A DNA stretch of 64,000 nt, from assembly GCF_018343625.1 (NCBI RefSeq), contig NZ_JAGYPG010000003.1:654202-718201 (forward strand), written 5' to 3'. Below the pieces are notes generated by a model. The model had not been told where the DNA came from and did not search any database. It saw only the letters and a list, made by a program, of their open reading frames with translations. This stretch comes from Lederbergia citri. GTDB lineage: Bacteria; Bacillota; Bacilli; Bacillales; Bacillaceae_C. Shown piece after piece: positions 8,794-17,329 of this stretch. The translations under genes were made by a program, and so were the position numbers. Each line of letters opens with the position of its first letter. The first letter of the stretch is position 1.

Positions 8794-10124
8794 AGGCTTT
8801 ATATATAGATTGTTTTTCAGGAATTAGCGGCGATATGATGGTTGGCGCTTTAATTGATGCAGGCGCCTCACCTGAAAAAATTGAATCCGAATTAAAGAAG
8901 TTGAATGTATCTGGCTATGAAATTAAGTGTTCAAGGGTCATGAAAGAGGGGATTAGTTCGATAAAATTTGATGTTATCCTGGATGAGGAACATACTCATG
9001 GGCACGACCATCACCACAATCATGACCATTCTCATCATAAACACCACCATCACGGGCACAATCATGATCACGGGCATCACCATCATAATCACGATCATTC
9101 GCATCAAGAACACCATCATGGCCATGACCATTCACACGACGAGTACCATCATCACCAACATAGTCGATATGCGGATATCGTAAAGCTTATTGACGAATCG
9201 GAGCTTAGCCCAAAGGTGAAGGAACGTAGTAAGCAAATATTTGCACCGATTGCGAAGTCAGAGTCGAAAATACATAATATGTCGATTGAAGATGTCCACT
9301 TTCATGAAGTAGGAGCAGTTGACTCCATCGTCGATATTGTAGCAACTGCCATTGCATTGGAAGAACTCGAAATTGAAAAAATCATCACGTCATATGTTCC
9401 ATTAGGTTCCGGAAAAATACGCATTTCACATGGCGTTTATCCCGTTCCAGCACCAGCTACACTAGACATGATGAAAAATGTTCCGATTGCTCCGACCGAT
9501 TTACCATATGAATTGACAACGCCTACGGGAGCCGGGATTATTGTAAGCCAATCCGATTCTTACGGCACGCTTCCAGCGATGAAAATTTCCTCCATCGGCT
9601 ACGGTGCGGGTACTCGCAATATTCCTGGCCGTCCGAACGTATTAAGAGTCATTGTTGGAGAACTATTGGAAGAAAATGAGCAGATCGTCGGAAAGAAAGA
9701 AACGATCACTGTAATCGAATGCCATATGGATGATATGACAGGTGAAGCATTTGGATATGTAATGGAAAAATTATTGGAAGAAGGGGCACTTGACGTTTAT
9801 TACACACCTATTTTTATGAAAAAAAATCGTCCAGGTACGTTGGTCACTGTTCTGGCTCCTGAAAATCGCGAGGCTAATTTAACGGAGATTTTATTCAAGG
9901 AAACGACCACACTAGGTGTACGAAAAAATAAATGGTCTCGCAGCATTTTAGATCGTAAAATTACTGAAGCTGAAACTGCCTTTGGGCCAATAAAGATTAA
10001 ACAAGCATTAAAAAAAGGCCAAGTGATTAGAGCAGTTCCAGAATACGAAGATGTCAAAAAAGTAGCTTCAGAACATGGAGTATCTTTTCAAGAAGTGTAC
10101 AATGCTGCATTAAAAAGTATCTAA
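8790..10124 (+). CDS. larC: LarC, nickel insertion enzyme with a very His-rich segment
   Basis: 444 aa, starting with the family motif DCFSGISGDM. LarC is the CTP-dependent cyclometallase that inserts nickel into the pincer nucleotide. Residues about 68-126 hold 34 histidines in 59 positions, forming a flexible metal-storage or metal-capture insert. The rest is conserved, for example HFHEVGAVDSIVDI and PTPTGAG-type sequence. Unlike L. plantarum, where larC1 and larC2 are joined by a programmed frameshift, the reading frame here is continuous. No larA (lactate racemase) is in this window, so the client enzyme must be elsewhere. Confidence 0.93.
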   Translation: MKALYIDCFSGISGDMMVGALIDAGASPEKIESELKKLNVSGYEIKCSRVMKEGISSIKFDVILDEEHTHGHDHHHNHDHSHHKHHHHGHNHDHGHHHHNHDHSHQEHHHGHDHSHDEYHHHQHSRYADIVKLIDESELSPKVKERSKQIFAPIAKSESKIHNMSIEDVHFHEVGAVDSIVDIVATAIALEELEIEKIITSYVPLGSGKIRISHGVYPVPAPATLDMMKNVPIAPTDLPYELTTPTGAGIIVSQSDSYGTLPAMKISSIGYGAGTRNIPGRPNVLRVIVGELLEENEQIVGKKETITVIECHMDDMTGEAFGYVMEKLLEEGALDVYYTPIFMKKNRPGTLVTVLAPENREANLTEILFKETTTLGVRKNKWSRSILDRKITEAETAFGPIKIKQALKKGQVIRAVPEYEDVKKVASEHGVSFQEVYNAALKSI

Positions 10125-10192
10125 CGAATTTTTAGGAAATCATTGTAACGAATATATATAAAGGAGTAGTGTTGACCAATTATTTTCAGTTT

Positions 10193-10230
10193 CCGTTACA
10201 GTCTAATGACTAGTTAACAGACTGTAACGG
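10193..10230. terminator. 12-bp hairpin between convergent larC and the ATP-grasp gene
   Basis: CCGTTACAGTCT and AGACTGTAACGG are perfect complements around a 14-nt loop. Neither side has a good T-run, so termination efficiency is uncertain. Its position between convergent genes favours a transcription barrier. Confidence 0.5.
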
Positions 10231-10262
10231 GATATAAATTAGCTCATTTTGTAAGTGCCTTG

Positions 10263-11498
10263 CTACTCCCTTAGGAAGAGGCTGTCTTTTGCCATTTCCT
10301 TTAGAACCTTTTCTACTTCTAATACAGAATGACCAATGCTCAGTCCGACTACCTTAGAAATTTTATTTTCTGTAGGGAAATAAGAAGCATCCAATAGGCT
10401 TAGCGGTATGAATTGTTCTCTCAACATGTATTTTTCCACAATAGGAATCAGGTGGTCAAAATCATCGTTCCATTCAAGATTAGTAAGACGTACTTTTTTC
10501 TTTCCATATTTTTGATAGATATCCTTGCAGAGGAAGAGCCCACATGTGGAAGCATTAAAGCGGATATTTAGATCGATGAAATAATATTTCTCACCACATA
10601 TCAGCACATCGAAACCCGCAACGCCAATATAGCCTTTCTCTGCTATTTTTTCCATGACCTTATATCCTGTTTCGATGATGGGAGACATATAGTCTTCCAT
10701 CTCAATCGTAATCCAGCTTCCGCGAAAGCTGCCGTTCTCGTTCACGAGCTGTTCTGACTTGCCAAGGAAGCTAATTTTTCCATGCTTGTCCACGAAATAA
10801 TGGACAGAGACGTTTTGTTCATAAGGAATGAATTCCTCGACGATGAGGCTTGATAAATCTCCAAATTCATTCCCAAGTTCATGAAGCTGTTTCTCCTCTT
10901 TAACAAGCAAAACGCCGCAACCTCCCGATGTTGGACGGCCATCACCTGTTTTCAATACGAAAGGAAGCTTAGGAATGTTTTCCATTATTTCTTCGAGACT
11001 CATCATTTTTCTCTTCGGCACATGCTCTGTTGGAACGAGTTGTGGGATGTTTCGTTTATCAGACAAAAATGCAAGAACCTTTGGATCAATCCAGAATAGA
11101 TCAGGTGATACGATGTGCTTCGGGTGAGGGTATTGGAAAATTAATTTATGATTGTTTTTATGCAGATGAGAAAGCAATGCTAGATATTCATTTTCTGTTT
11201 GGTAGGTGTAAAGTTTGTTGGGAATTTGCAGCCCTGCTTTTTCAAGCAGGCACAATGCTGGTTTCGTAGCAGCAGCTGCATGACAGATTACCGGAGTATC
11301 CCCGACAACAGTCAATTCCCTTCCAGTCAAGGCTTCTAAACTCAGTATATCTTCTGAAAAGTGTTGATAGTCTTCCGAAAATAATTTTGAATTGTAAATG
11401 AACCCATTGCCATAAATGCTTTGCATGGAAAAGGATGGACGGAGTGGTGTCACCTGTTTTTCGTTTGTTGATGTAAATGGAATAGCCATATCTTCCAT
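10263..11498 (-). CDS. Orphan ATP-grasp domain protein
   Basis: 411 aa. An ATP-grasp domain occupies roughly residues 150-330, with the nucleotide-binding stretch LPFVLKTGDGRPTSGGCG, an acidic EEFIPYEQ, and the metal-binding end YFIDLNIRFNAS. The N-terminal about 140 residues resemble the substrate-side domain of carboxylate-amine ligases but I do not recognise them. The family couples ATP hydrolysis to formation of an acyl phosphate and then an amide or ester bond; the acceptor is unknown here. It has its own promoter and a long leader, a CCTCC-complement ribosome site, and no biosynthetic neighbours. The exact function is unassigned. Confidence 0.7.
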   Translation of the reverse strand: MEDMAIPFTSTNEKQVTPLRPSFSMQSIYGNGFIYNSKLFSEDYQHFSEDILSLEALTGRELTVVGDTPVICHAAAATKPALCLLEKAGLQIPNKLYTYQTENEYLALLSHLHKNNHKLIFQYPHPKHIVSPDLFWIDPKVLAFLSDKRNIPQLVPTEHVPKRKMMSLEEIMENIPKLPFVLKTGDGRPTSGGCGVLLVKEEKQLHELGNEFGDLSSLIVEEFIPYEQNVSVHYFVDKHGKISFLGKSEQLVNENGSFRGSWITIEMEDYMSPIIETGYKVMEKIAEKGYIGVAGFDVLICGEKYYFIDLNIRFNASTCGLFLCKDIYQKYGKKKVRLTNLEWNDDFDHLIPIVEKYMLREQFIPLSLLDASYFPTENKISKVVGLSIGHSVLEVEKVLKEMAKDSLFLRE

Positions 11499-11601
11499 AA
11501 CTTCCCCTCCTTTATTTGTACAAAAACATCATTAGGAGAGCGTGACTAATACGCCCTCGTTAGAAAAATTCTCACAAAAAGCGAGAGATATTTTTGTGCC
11601 A

Positions 11602-11630
11602 TTACTATATCCTGTTTCTAAGATTGTCAA
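11602..11630 (-). promoter_or_regulatory. Sigma-A promoter of the ATP-grasp gene
   Basis: On the minus strand TTGACA (11630-11625) is followed after 17 nt by TAGTAA (11607-11602). It lies about 100 bp upstream of the ATP-grasp start, leaving a leader of about 95 nt. Confidence 0.6.
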
Positions 11631-11735
11631 ACCATGGTAGTGACAATATATAGGAAACCATACTGTAGTACTTTACGAATATTGATGTATCTCGATGTAA
11701 GAAGTGGAGGGGTTCAATCCAGCCTCTTAAATTAT

Positions 11736-11834
11736 TTAATAACCCTGAAGGAGTAGTTGAAGAATGTAATTGGCCCCGCCTACGCCAAATACTATGATAG
11801 CCACACTTGCTATCCAACCTAATATTAAGTGCAC
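11736..11834 (-). other. Possible 32-aa hydrophobic small ORF (unsupported by a ribosome site)
   Basis: On the minus strand a GTG opens a 32-codon frame whose product is almost wholly hydrophobic and ends in a glycine-rich GVGGANY and a Leu-rich tail. It lies upstream of the ATP-grasp gene and in the same orientation. No Shine-Dalgarno precedes the GTG, and a stop codon stands just before it, so it may be a remnant or chance. The rest of 11499-11993 holds a promoter but no other convincing gene. Confidence 0.2.
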
Positions 11835-11993
11835 TGTTTAACTCGATTCGCAATACAGATTCCCTTTCTTCTCTAAATTAAACTGTAAATTTTTAGGTGC
11901 ATATATTTAAAAATGGTTGGATATGCGACTGTATAGCAAAATTAATATTTATATTACCTTATGATAGAAACATGTTCTGAAAGAGGGAATGGA

Positions 11994-12962
11994 ATGATCG
12001 TAGAAAATGTTTTTAAAAAAGTAGGAAATGCATTTGGACTTAATTCAAGTTTGCTTACTCATATTGGCGGCAATGTAAATAAAGTGTATCAATACCCAGC
12101 AGAAAATGGGCATCCTTCACGGATAGTACGTTTGTCAAATCAGAATTGGCGTAATGAAGAAGAAGCATTAGCAGAGCTTCACTTCATGAAATATTTGTTT
12201 GATAACGGCGTTTCCGTTCCAAAAATCTTCCCATCAAAAGCCGGAAAATTAGTTGAAAATGTAACAGGGGGTTATCACGCTTCAATGTTCGCAAAAGCTC
12301 CTGGACGGATTCCTACTGAAGACGACTGGGACGAGAACATGTTTATTAATTGGGGGCGCATCGTGGGACAGATGCACCTACTTACCAAATCTTATGTCCC
12401 AATACCAAATGTTAAACGCCGTGATTGGACAGAGGAGCCTTGGATGGATATGATGCGACATCTACCAAATGATGAGCCGATTGCACGGCAAAGAGCAACG
12501 GAGATGTTGAACTGGTTAGAGACTCTTCCAAAAGATACAAAAAACTATGGTCTAGTCCACTGTGACCTTCATGGTCACAATATTTTTGTAACGAGAGACG
12601 GTGCAATTACTGCCTTTGACTTTGATGATTGCTGCTATCATTGGTTCGCTTATGACATCGCCATAATCCTTTACTCGGTTATCTTAAGATACAACCGGCA
12701 AGATAAAATGAGTGATTCTATTGATGAGTACGTAGCATGGTTTCTCGACTGGTTTCTAAAAGGCTATCAAGAGGTTCAAAGCTTTGAAGATTGGTGGCTA
12801 AAAGCAATGCCGAAATTACTAAGTTATCGTCGGTTGCTTGATTATAACTTTTTACACCAACGCTATAACTGGAATACGGTAGATAGTGAACGTAAGAGTA
12901 GATGGTTGCGTCTTAAAGAAGAGATTGAAGCGGATGAACCTTTGACAAATTATTCATTTTGA
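11994..12962 (+). CDS. APH/choline-kinase-fold phosphotransferase
   Basis: 322 aa from ATG 11994, preferred over ATG 11961 because GAGGG at 11983-11987 is 6 nt upstream. The kinase signature is complete: catalytic loop VHCDLHGHNIF and metal-binding FDFDDCCYHWFAYDI. The F-D-F-D-D-C form is that of the homoserine kinase/YerI-like group of the APH superfamily rather than the aminoglycoside enzymes. The N-terminal VNKVYQY and the VRLSNQ lysine-loop region match the same fold. The substrate is unknown. It is monocistronic with a terminator about 80 bp downstream. Confidence 0.75.
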   Translation: MIVENVFKKVGNAFGLNSSLLTHIGGNVNKVYQYPAENGHPSRIVRLSNQNWRNEEEALAELHFMKYLFDNGVSVPKIFPSKAGKLVENVTGGYHASMFAKAPGRIPTEDDWDENMFINWGRIVGQMHLLTKSYVPIPNVKRRDWTEEPWMDMMRHLPNDEPIARQRATEMLNWLETLPKDTKNYGLVHCDLHGHNIFVTRDGAITAFDFDDCCYHWFAYDIAIILYSVILRYNRQDKMSDSIDEYVAWFLDWFLKGYQEVQSFEDWWLKAMPKLLSYRRLLDYNFLHQRYNWNTVDSERKSRWLRLKEEIEADEPLTNYSF

Positions 12963-13040
12963 TGATTTTTTCGTGCTCCTCTGCAGTTTGGTATATGAGT
13001 CGTTTTTTTTAGAGAGGTTTTTACAAAAGAAAGTTGTAGA

Positions 13041-13069
13041 GCCAGTTGCCAATTCAACTGGTTTTTTTC
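13041..13069 (+). terminator. Rho-independent terminator
   Basis: CCAGTTG and CAACTGG form a perfect stem around CCAATT and run into seven T residues. Confidence 0.85.
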
Positions 13070-13169
13070 TTGTAAGAAGATGAAAAATAATCTTATCGAC
13101 TGAAACCTTTTCGAATTTTCTCCGTATTAAAATACAAGTAAAAACGGTTTGATGGAGAGGAGAACACTG

Positions 13170-13373
13170 ATGTCTGAAAAAGGTTGTATAAAATGTGGAA
13201 GCAAGAATGCAGGAACAAAGGATGTTGCAATGACTGGAACAGGATTATCTAAAATGTTTGATATTCAACATAATCAATTTACGGTTGTATATTGTAAAAA
13301 TTGTGGTTACTCCGAGTTTTATAATAAGCAATCTTCTACTGCATCAAACATACTGGATTTATTCTTTGGTTAA
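13170..13373 (+). CDS. Small zinc-ribbon protein (DUF2082-like)
   Basis: 67 aa from ATG 13170 with GGAGAGGAG about 7 nt upstream. Two Cys pairs, CIKCGS near the N-terminus and CKNCGY near residue 47, form a four-cysteine zinc ribbon. The intervening TGTGLSKMFDIQHN and the C-terminal DLFFG match a family of small nucleic-acid-binding zinc-ribbon proteins found widely in Firmicutes. No partner is implied by the neighbours, and it has its own terminator. The biological role is not known. Confidence 0.75.
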   Translation: MSEKGCIKCGSKNAGTKDVAMTGTGLSKMFDIQHNQFTVVYCKNCGYSEFYNKQSSTASNILDLFFG

Positions 13374-13375
13374 TG

Positions 13376-13417
13376 AAAAAAAAACGGGACGTAGTAAACA
13401 CGCCCCGTTTTTTTTTA
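13376..13417. terminator. Bidirectional terminator
   Basis: AAAACGGGACG and CGCCCCGTTTT pair imperfectly, with an A-run before and a T-run after. It lies between the zinc-ribbon gene and the convergent hydantoinase gene and reaches the stop of the latter. Confidence 0.8.
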
Positions 13418-14959
13418 TATTAATAGTGGTCCCGCAGCTTTTACTCTTACAAGGATTGCGTTCCCTGGTAGGTAAGCGAGCGGAAAATCCTCTAATTGGA
13501 TGATATCAATTTTGTTTGGGTTAGCTCCTGCTTCAATCGCAGTTTGAATGGCTTCAGCTTTTGCTTCTTCTAAAATTTCTTGATGGCTGCGGTTTTCAAG
13601 TGTATAAATCCTTTCAACCGTTCCACTAATATCACCAAGTGCAGCACCAATTGCATTTGCAACACTAGCATGGTCGGGACGTATGACTCGACTAGCACCT
13701 TTTAATGATTGAGGCATGAGTGCTGCTCCGCCTCCAACTAACACGACAGGAAGATCTTCGGCACTCGTTTTCATACGGTCAATTGCGTTCTCAACCATTG
13801 TTACGAAGTCAGGATATATTTTATCGCATGGAATGTCAGCAACTTGTGAAACATCCGTGTTTTCAATCTCCATATAACCTGCACCAATCGCGACATCCGT
13901 TGTTGTCAATTCATCTCCGCCAAACACAAGAGCTTTTTCAGTTAATTGATATCCAACACTTTCAGGTCCAATTTTCCACGAGTCTCCCTGAAGATATACA
14001 CGAGTTCCGCCACCGAAACCGATGGAGTAAATATCCGGCATGCGATAGTTCGTTCTAACGCCGCCCACTTCAACCGCCAATGATGTTTGACGTGGAAAAC
14101 TGTTGGATAATACACCGATATCCGTTGTCGTTCCACCGATATCCACAACAATTGCATTAGGCTCTTGGGATAAATGTGCGGCACCTCTAATTGAATTAGT
14201 TGGTCCACAGGCAATGGTGAAAATCGGATACTTTTGTGCGAAGCTGTTCGTCATTAATGTGCCATCATTTTGTCCGAGATAAATGCTCGCATTAATCCCT
14301 TCATCGTTTAATGCACGCTCAAAACCTTTTGTCACATGGCTAATGGTAGACATTAAAGCGGCATTTAGAATCGTTGCATTTTCTCTTTCAATTAAGCCGA
14401 TCGTACCAATTTCACTTGATAATGAAATGGGTGTACCAGGCAATTCTTTTTCCAAAAATGCGGCAACTTCTTTCTCTTGATCACCTAAAACGGGAGAAAA
14501 TACACCAGAAATCGCAATGGAATCAACTTTTCCCCGAAATTGTTCCGCAACTTGCTTCAATTCAGCAAAGTCAAGCTGAGAAATCGGTGTGCCGTTAAAT
14601 TCATAACCTCCATGGACTAGGGCTGTTTCGGCTTCGAGCTTCTCAACTAAATCGTCAGGCCAGCCTAATAATGGAGGGACCGTTGAGCCGGATGGTAAAC
14701 AAATTCGAACAATCCCTACTTTGTTTAAGGCTTTTCTTTCCACAATTGCATTCGTACAATGGGTTGTCCCGAGCGTGGCTACTTTTATTTCATCAGCATT
14801 AATGTTTGATTCTTCTAAAAGTGTTTTGATCGTTTTTTGGATTCCAGTAAAAATATCTTTTGTTGTCGCTGTTTTGGAACTTCCAAGTACTTTGTTTTCG
14901 CTATTTAAAATGACGCCATCTGTATTTGTTCCACCTACATCTATTCCGAGTCTAATCAT
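13415..14959 (-). CDS. Hydantoinase/oxoprolinase family protein (HyuA-like)
   Basis: 514 aa. It begins LGIDVGGTNTDGV, the phosphate-1 motif of the ASKHA-fold HyuA N-terminal domain, with TTHCTNA and a central VVDIGGTTTDIG second motif. GGGAAL follows towards the C-terminus. The family uses ATP to open cyclic amides such as hydantoins or 5-oxoproline. It overlaps the DUF917 gene upstream by 4 nt (ATGA) and is the last gene of a TetR-controlled operon with an NCS1 permease. The substrate is inferred to be a small cyclic amide; which one is not readable. Confidence 0.85.
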   Translation of the reverse strand: MIRLGIDVGGTNTDGVILNSENKVLGSSKTATTKDIFTGIQKTIKTLLEESNINADEIKVATLGTTHCTNAIVERKALNKVGIVRICLPSGSTVPPLLGWPDDLVEKLEAETALVHGGYEFNGTPISQLDFAELKQVAEQFRGKVDSIAISGVFSPVLGDQEKEVAAFLEKELPGTPISLSSEIGTIGLIERENATILNAALMSTISHVTKGFERALNDEGINASIYLGQNDGTLMTNSFAQKYPIFTIACGPTNSIRGAAHLSQEPNAIVVDIGGTTTDIGVLSNSFPRQTSLAVEVGGVRTNYRMPDIYSIGFGGGTRVYLQGDSWKIGPESVGYQLTEKALVFGGDELTTTDVAIGAGYMEIENTDVSQVADIPCDKIYPDFVTMVENAIDRMKTSAEDLPVVLVGGGAALMPQSLKGASRVIRPDHASVANAIGAALGDISGTVERIYTLENRSHQEILEEAKAEAIQTAIEAGANPNKIDIIQLEDFPLAYLPGNAILVRVKAAGPLLI

Positions 14960-16050
14960 TTGGATGAATGCTCCTTTACTAACGTTTCTAGAGGAATGTA
15001 ATCATATGGGTATTTGAAATAACGTGGCCCTGCTGTTTCAATTCCAATCGGGGTCCGCCATTTTTCATGTGCAGGGAAAGCAACGATGACCGCTCTTGCG
15101 CCATATTTTAAACCTTCCGTCGTTATCGGCATTCCTGTTTCTTCATCCAGCACGGCAATTAAATCCGGTGCCATTGCAATGGGTTTTCCGTCCACTTCTG
15201 CAAGAAGATGCTCGTTTTGGAAGAAAAGGGTACAGGACTGATTTGCATTTTCATCAATACCGTCAAAATGAGCTTCTCCACGTGTAAATCCACCTTGGAT
15301 ACCTCGCTCTATATGCATGGCTTTTCCTTTGAAAAGCTTGTATCCACCAAGCATATCCAACATTTGCACGATAGGGTGAACAGCAGCTGTTCTTTGCTCT
15401 TTCAAAAGAGCACCGATTTGTCCTGCTAAAGATAAGGTTCCTGGGATGACACTTTTTTTCGCTTGTTTTCCAGTAATCCCGTAATCACAAACAATGGAAG
15501 AACCGCCCATGGAAATAGTTACATTTCTAGATAACTTCTCACTCCAATATCCATCTGCTGGTTCAATCGTTACTGTATTTCCTTGTTCGTCCGCAATCGT
15601 AACGAATTCAGGCTTTAACCCATCTAAATGAAATGTAACCATTTGTGCTTCAGGAAAAGCTCGTCCCATCGCATCTCCGTCTAAAATTGGAATTCTATTC
15701 ATTGCAGCAACTGCAACAGGAATAAGGGAATTCACTCCTCCAATTTCAATCGGCATCACAACATCTGTTTTCTTTCCTGTTACTTTTTCAAAAGCTTTTA
15801 AAGGGGCTGCCAATTGTTCAAATGAAGGGATTTTTTCAACTAGAACGCTTGGTGAACCCATGCCTGATGCAGGAAGCACCCATTGGTCATCCGTTAACTC
15901 GTCTACAGTAATAACTTGAACAGGACCATATTTTTTAATGGCGGAAAGAGCCATCATTTTTCCGATATAAGGATCACCGCCACCGCCAGTTCCAAGAACC
16001 GCGGCACCAATCGCAATATTTTCAATATCTTCTTCGTTTAACCACTTCAT
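14956..16050 (-). CDS. DUF917 family protein (S-methyl thiohydantoin desulfurase fold)
   Basis: 364 aa from the ATG at 16050, chosen because AAAGGAG lies about 9 nt upstream; an earlier in-frame ATG at 16074 precedes that ribosome site. The N-terminal GAAVLGTGGGGDPYIG and later PIEIGGVNS and MGGSS are typical of DUF917. This family occurs next to, or fused with, hydantoinase/oxoprolinase subunits, and one member has been described as an S-methyl thiohydantoin desulfurase. The gene follows the permease without a gap and overlaps the HyuA-like gene, so the two proteins probably act together on the imported compound. Confidence 0.82.
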   Translation of the reverse strand: MKWLNEEDIENIAIGAAVLGTGGGGDPYIGKMMALSAIKKYGPVQVITVDELTDDQWVLPASGMGSPSVLVEKIPSFEQLAAPLKAFEKVTGKKTDVVMPIEIGGVNSLIPVAVAAMNRIPILDGDAMGRAFPEAQMVTFHLDGLKPEFVTIADEQGNTVTIEPADGYWSEKLSRNVTISMGGSSIVCDYGITGKQAKKSVIPGTLSLAGQIGALLKEQRTAAVHPIVQMLDMLGGYKLFKGKAMHIERGIQGGFTRGEAHFDGIDENANQSCTLFFQNEHLLAEVDGKPIAMAPDLIAVLDEETGMPITTEGLKYGARAVIVAFPAHEKWRTPIGIETAGPRYFKYPYDYIPLETLVKEHSSK

Positions 16051-16051
16051 A

Positions 16052-17329
16052 TTAGATTGCTCCTTTTTGTCCACGTTGTTTAATGATCAGTAAGAAAATC
16101 GCCTGACAAATAAATGCAATTACAAAACTGTCCAAGGATGGGATCGTCGTAAATGTGAAAAGCTCCAGTCCAATTGGACGCTCTGTAGTAAACCAGCTGA
16201 TTAATGTTCCCAGAGCCCATGCTGTTAAAGGCAGGAATTTAAAGGCTTTATCGTTTAATGTGTCAAAAAGCTTTGCCCCGCCAATATAGTAATACGCTGT
16301 ATATACTCCACCTATTGGAGCAATGAACAATGTCATGATGCTCAAGAAATTAATAAAATAATCATAAATTCCAAGTACTGCGAGAAGAGTTCCAAGTATT
16401 CCAGCAATTAAGGTAAGAACCGCTTTGTTCGTACGAGTAAAAATAACAGAAAGACTTAATCCAGATGAATATGCGTTGCTTGTATTAGTTGTCCATTGGG
16501 CAAGAATCAGCACCAATATTCCTGGAATTCCTAAACCGACTGTAATCATAATCGTCGTTAAACTGCTTTCGTCCATAATTCTTGATAAAATCATCGCTAC
16601 AACAATCATGAAGCTATTCCCGAAGAAGAAGCCAAAGAAGGAAGCTAAAACGGCATCTTTTCTCGTTTTTGCCCATCTTGATACGTCTGGTGAAATGACG
16701 GCTCCTGTTACGAAAATACTAATAACGAGAGAAATCGCCATACCAAATGAAAAGACATTGTCCACTGGTGCATGAAGTTCGCTAAGACCAAATTTTTTGA
16801 TGGCTAAAATGACAGCTAAAATAACAAGAATCAGCAATAATGGTACTGACCAGGAACTTAATTTTTCAATAGCTCGATATCCAATAATGGCAGTTGTCAT
16901 CATTAAGATCCCGCCAATTCCTGCGAGAAGAGGAATAGGAAGCTCAAAACCTAATGCTCCTTTTATAGCTGCAAATGCATTTTCGGCAAAAAATCCGGCT
17001 TGAACCCCAAACCATCCTAAGAGCGAGATGGCGATGAAAAAGGAAACGAATTTTGCTCCGGATTTTCCGAATGTAAATCTCGATATCATCGATGTGGAAA
17101 GCCCAGTTACGGCTCCTATATATGCACAAAACGCTGCAAGTACTCCCAATATGGCAGAGCCAATAATGACCGAAAGTAAAGCATCATTAAAATTCATACC
17201 ATTTCCAAGCTCTGCTCCAAAAAGCATAGCAGATAAATCAATACCAACTGCAATCCAAATGAGGCTGATGGAGAACCATTTTTTTCTTTCACTCTCTGGG
17301 ACAGCTTCTCTTGCGTAATCATTATTCAT
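16052..17329 (-). CDS. NCS1 family permease (cytosine/allantoin/hydantoin type)
   Basis: 425 aa, strongly hydrophobic with about 12 predicted membrane spans. An N-terminal cytoplasmic segment (VPESERKKWFSISL) and GAVTGLSTSMISRFTFGKSG match CodB-like nucleobase:cation symporters. The start has AGGGGG 8 nt upstream, and the first codons overlap the end of the TetR gene by 8 nt. Its position between the regulator and two cyclic-amide enzymes suggests uptake of a hydantoin- or pyrimidine-like ring. Homology alone does not separate cytosine from hydantoin or allantoin transport. Confidence 0.85.
   Translation of the reverse strand: MNNDYAREAVPESERKKWFSISLIWIAVGIDLSAMLFGAELGNGMNFNDALLSVIIGSAILGVLAAFCAYIGAVTGLSTSMISRFTFGKSGAKFVSFFIAISLLGWFGVQAGFFAENAFAAIKGALGFELPIPLLAGIGGILMMTTAIIGYRAIEKLSSWSVPLLLILVILAVILAIKKFGLSELHAPVDNVFSFGMAISLVISIFVTGAVISPDVSRWAKTRKDAVLASFFGFFFGNSFMIVVAMILSRIMDESSLTTIMITVGLGIPGILVLILAQWTTNTSNAYSSGLSLSVIFTRTNKAVLTLIAGILGTLLAVLGIYDYFINFLSIMTLFIAPIGGVYTAYYYIGGAKLFDTLNDKAFKFLPLTAWALGTLISWFTTERPIGLELFTFTTIPSLDSFVIAFICQAIFLLIIKQRGQKGAI

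Noticed and set aside
8931..9183. Overlapping frames on both strands in the His-rich part of larC
   Set aside because: They are shadows of the repetitive CAT/CAC coding sequence and have no ribosome sites.
11605..11853. 82-codon minus-strand gene upstream of the ATP-grasp gene
   Set aside because: It has a passable ribosome site but the product looks random and runs over the promoter of the ATP-grasp gene.
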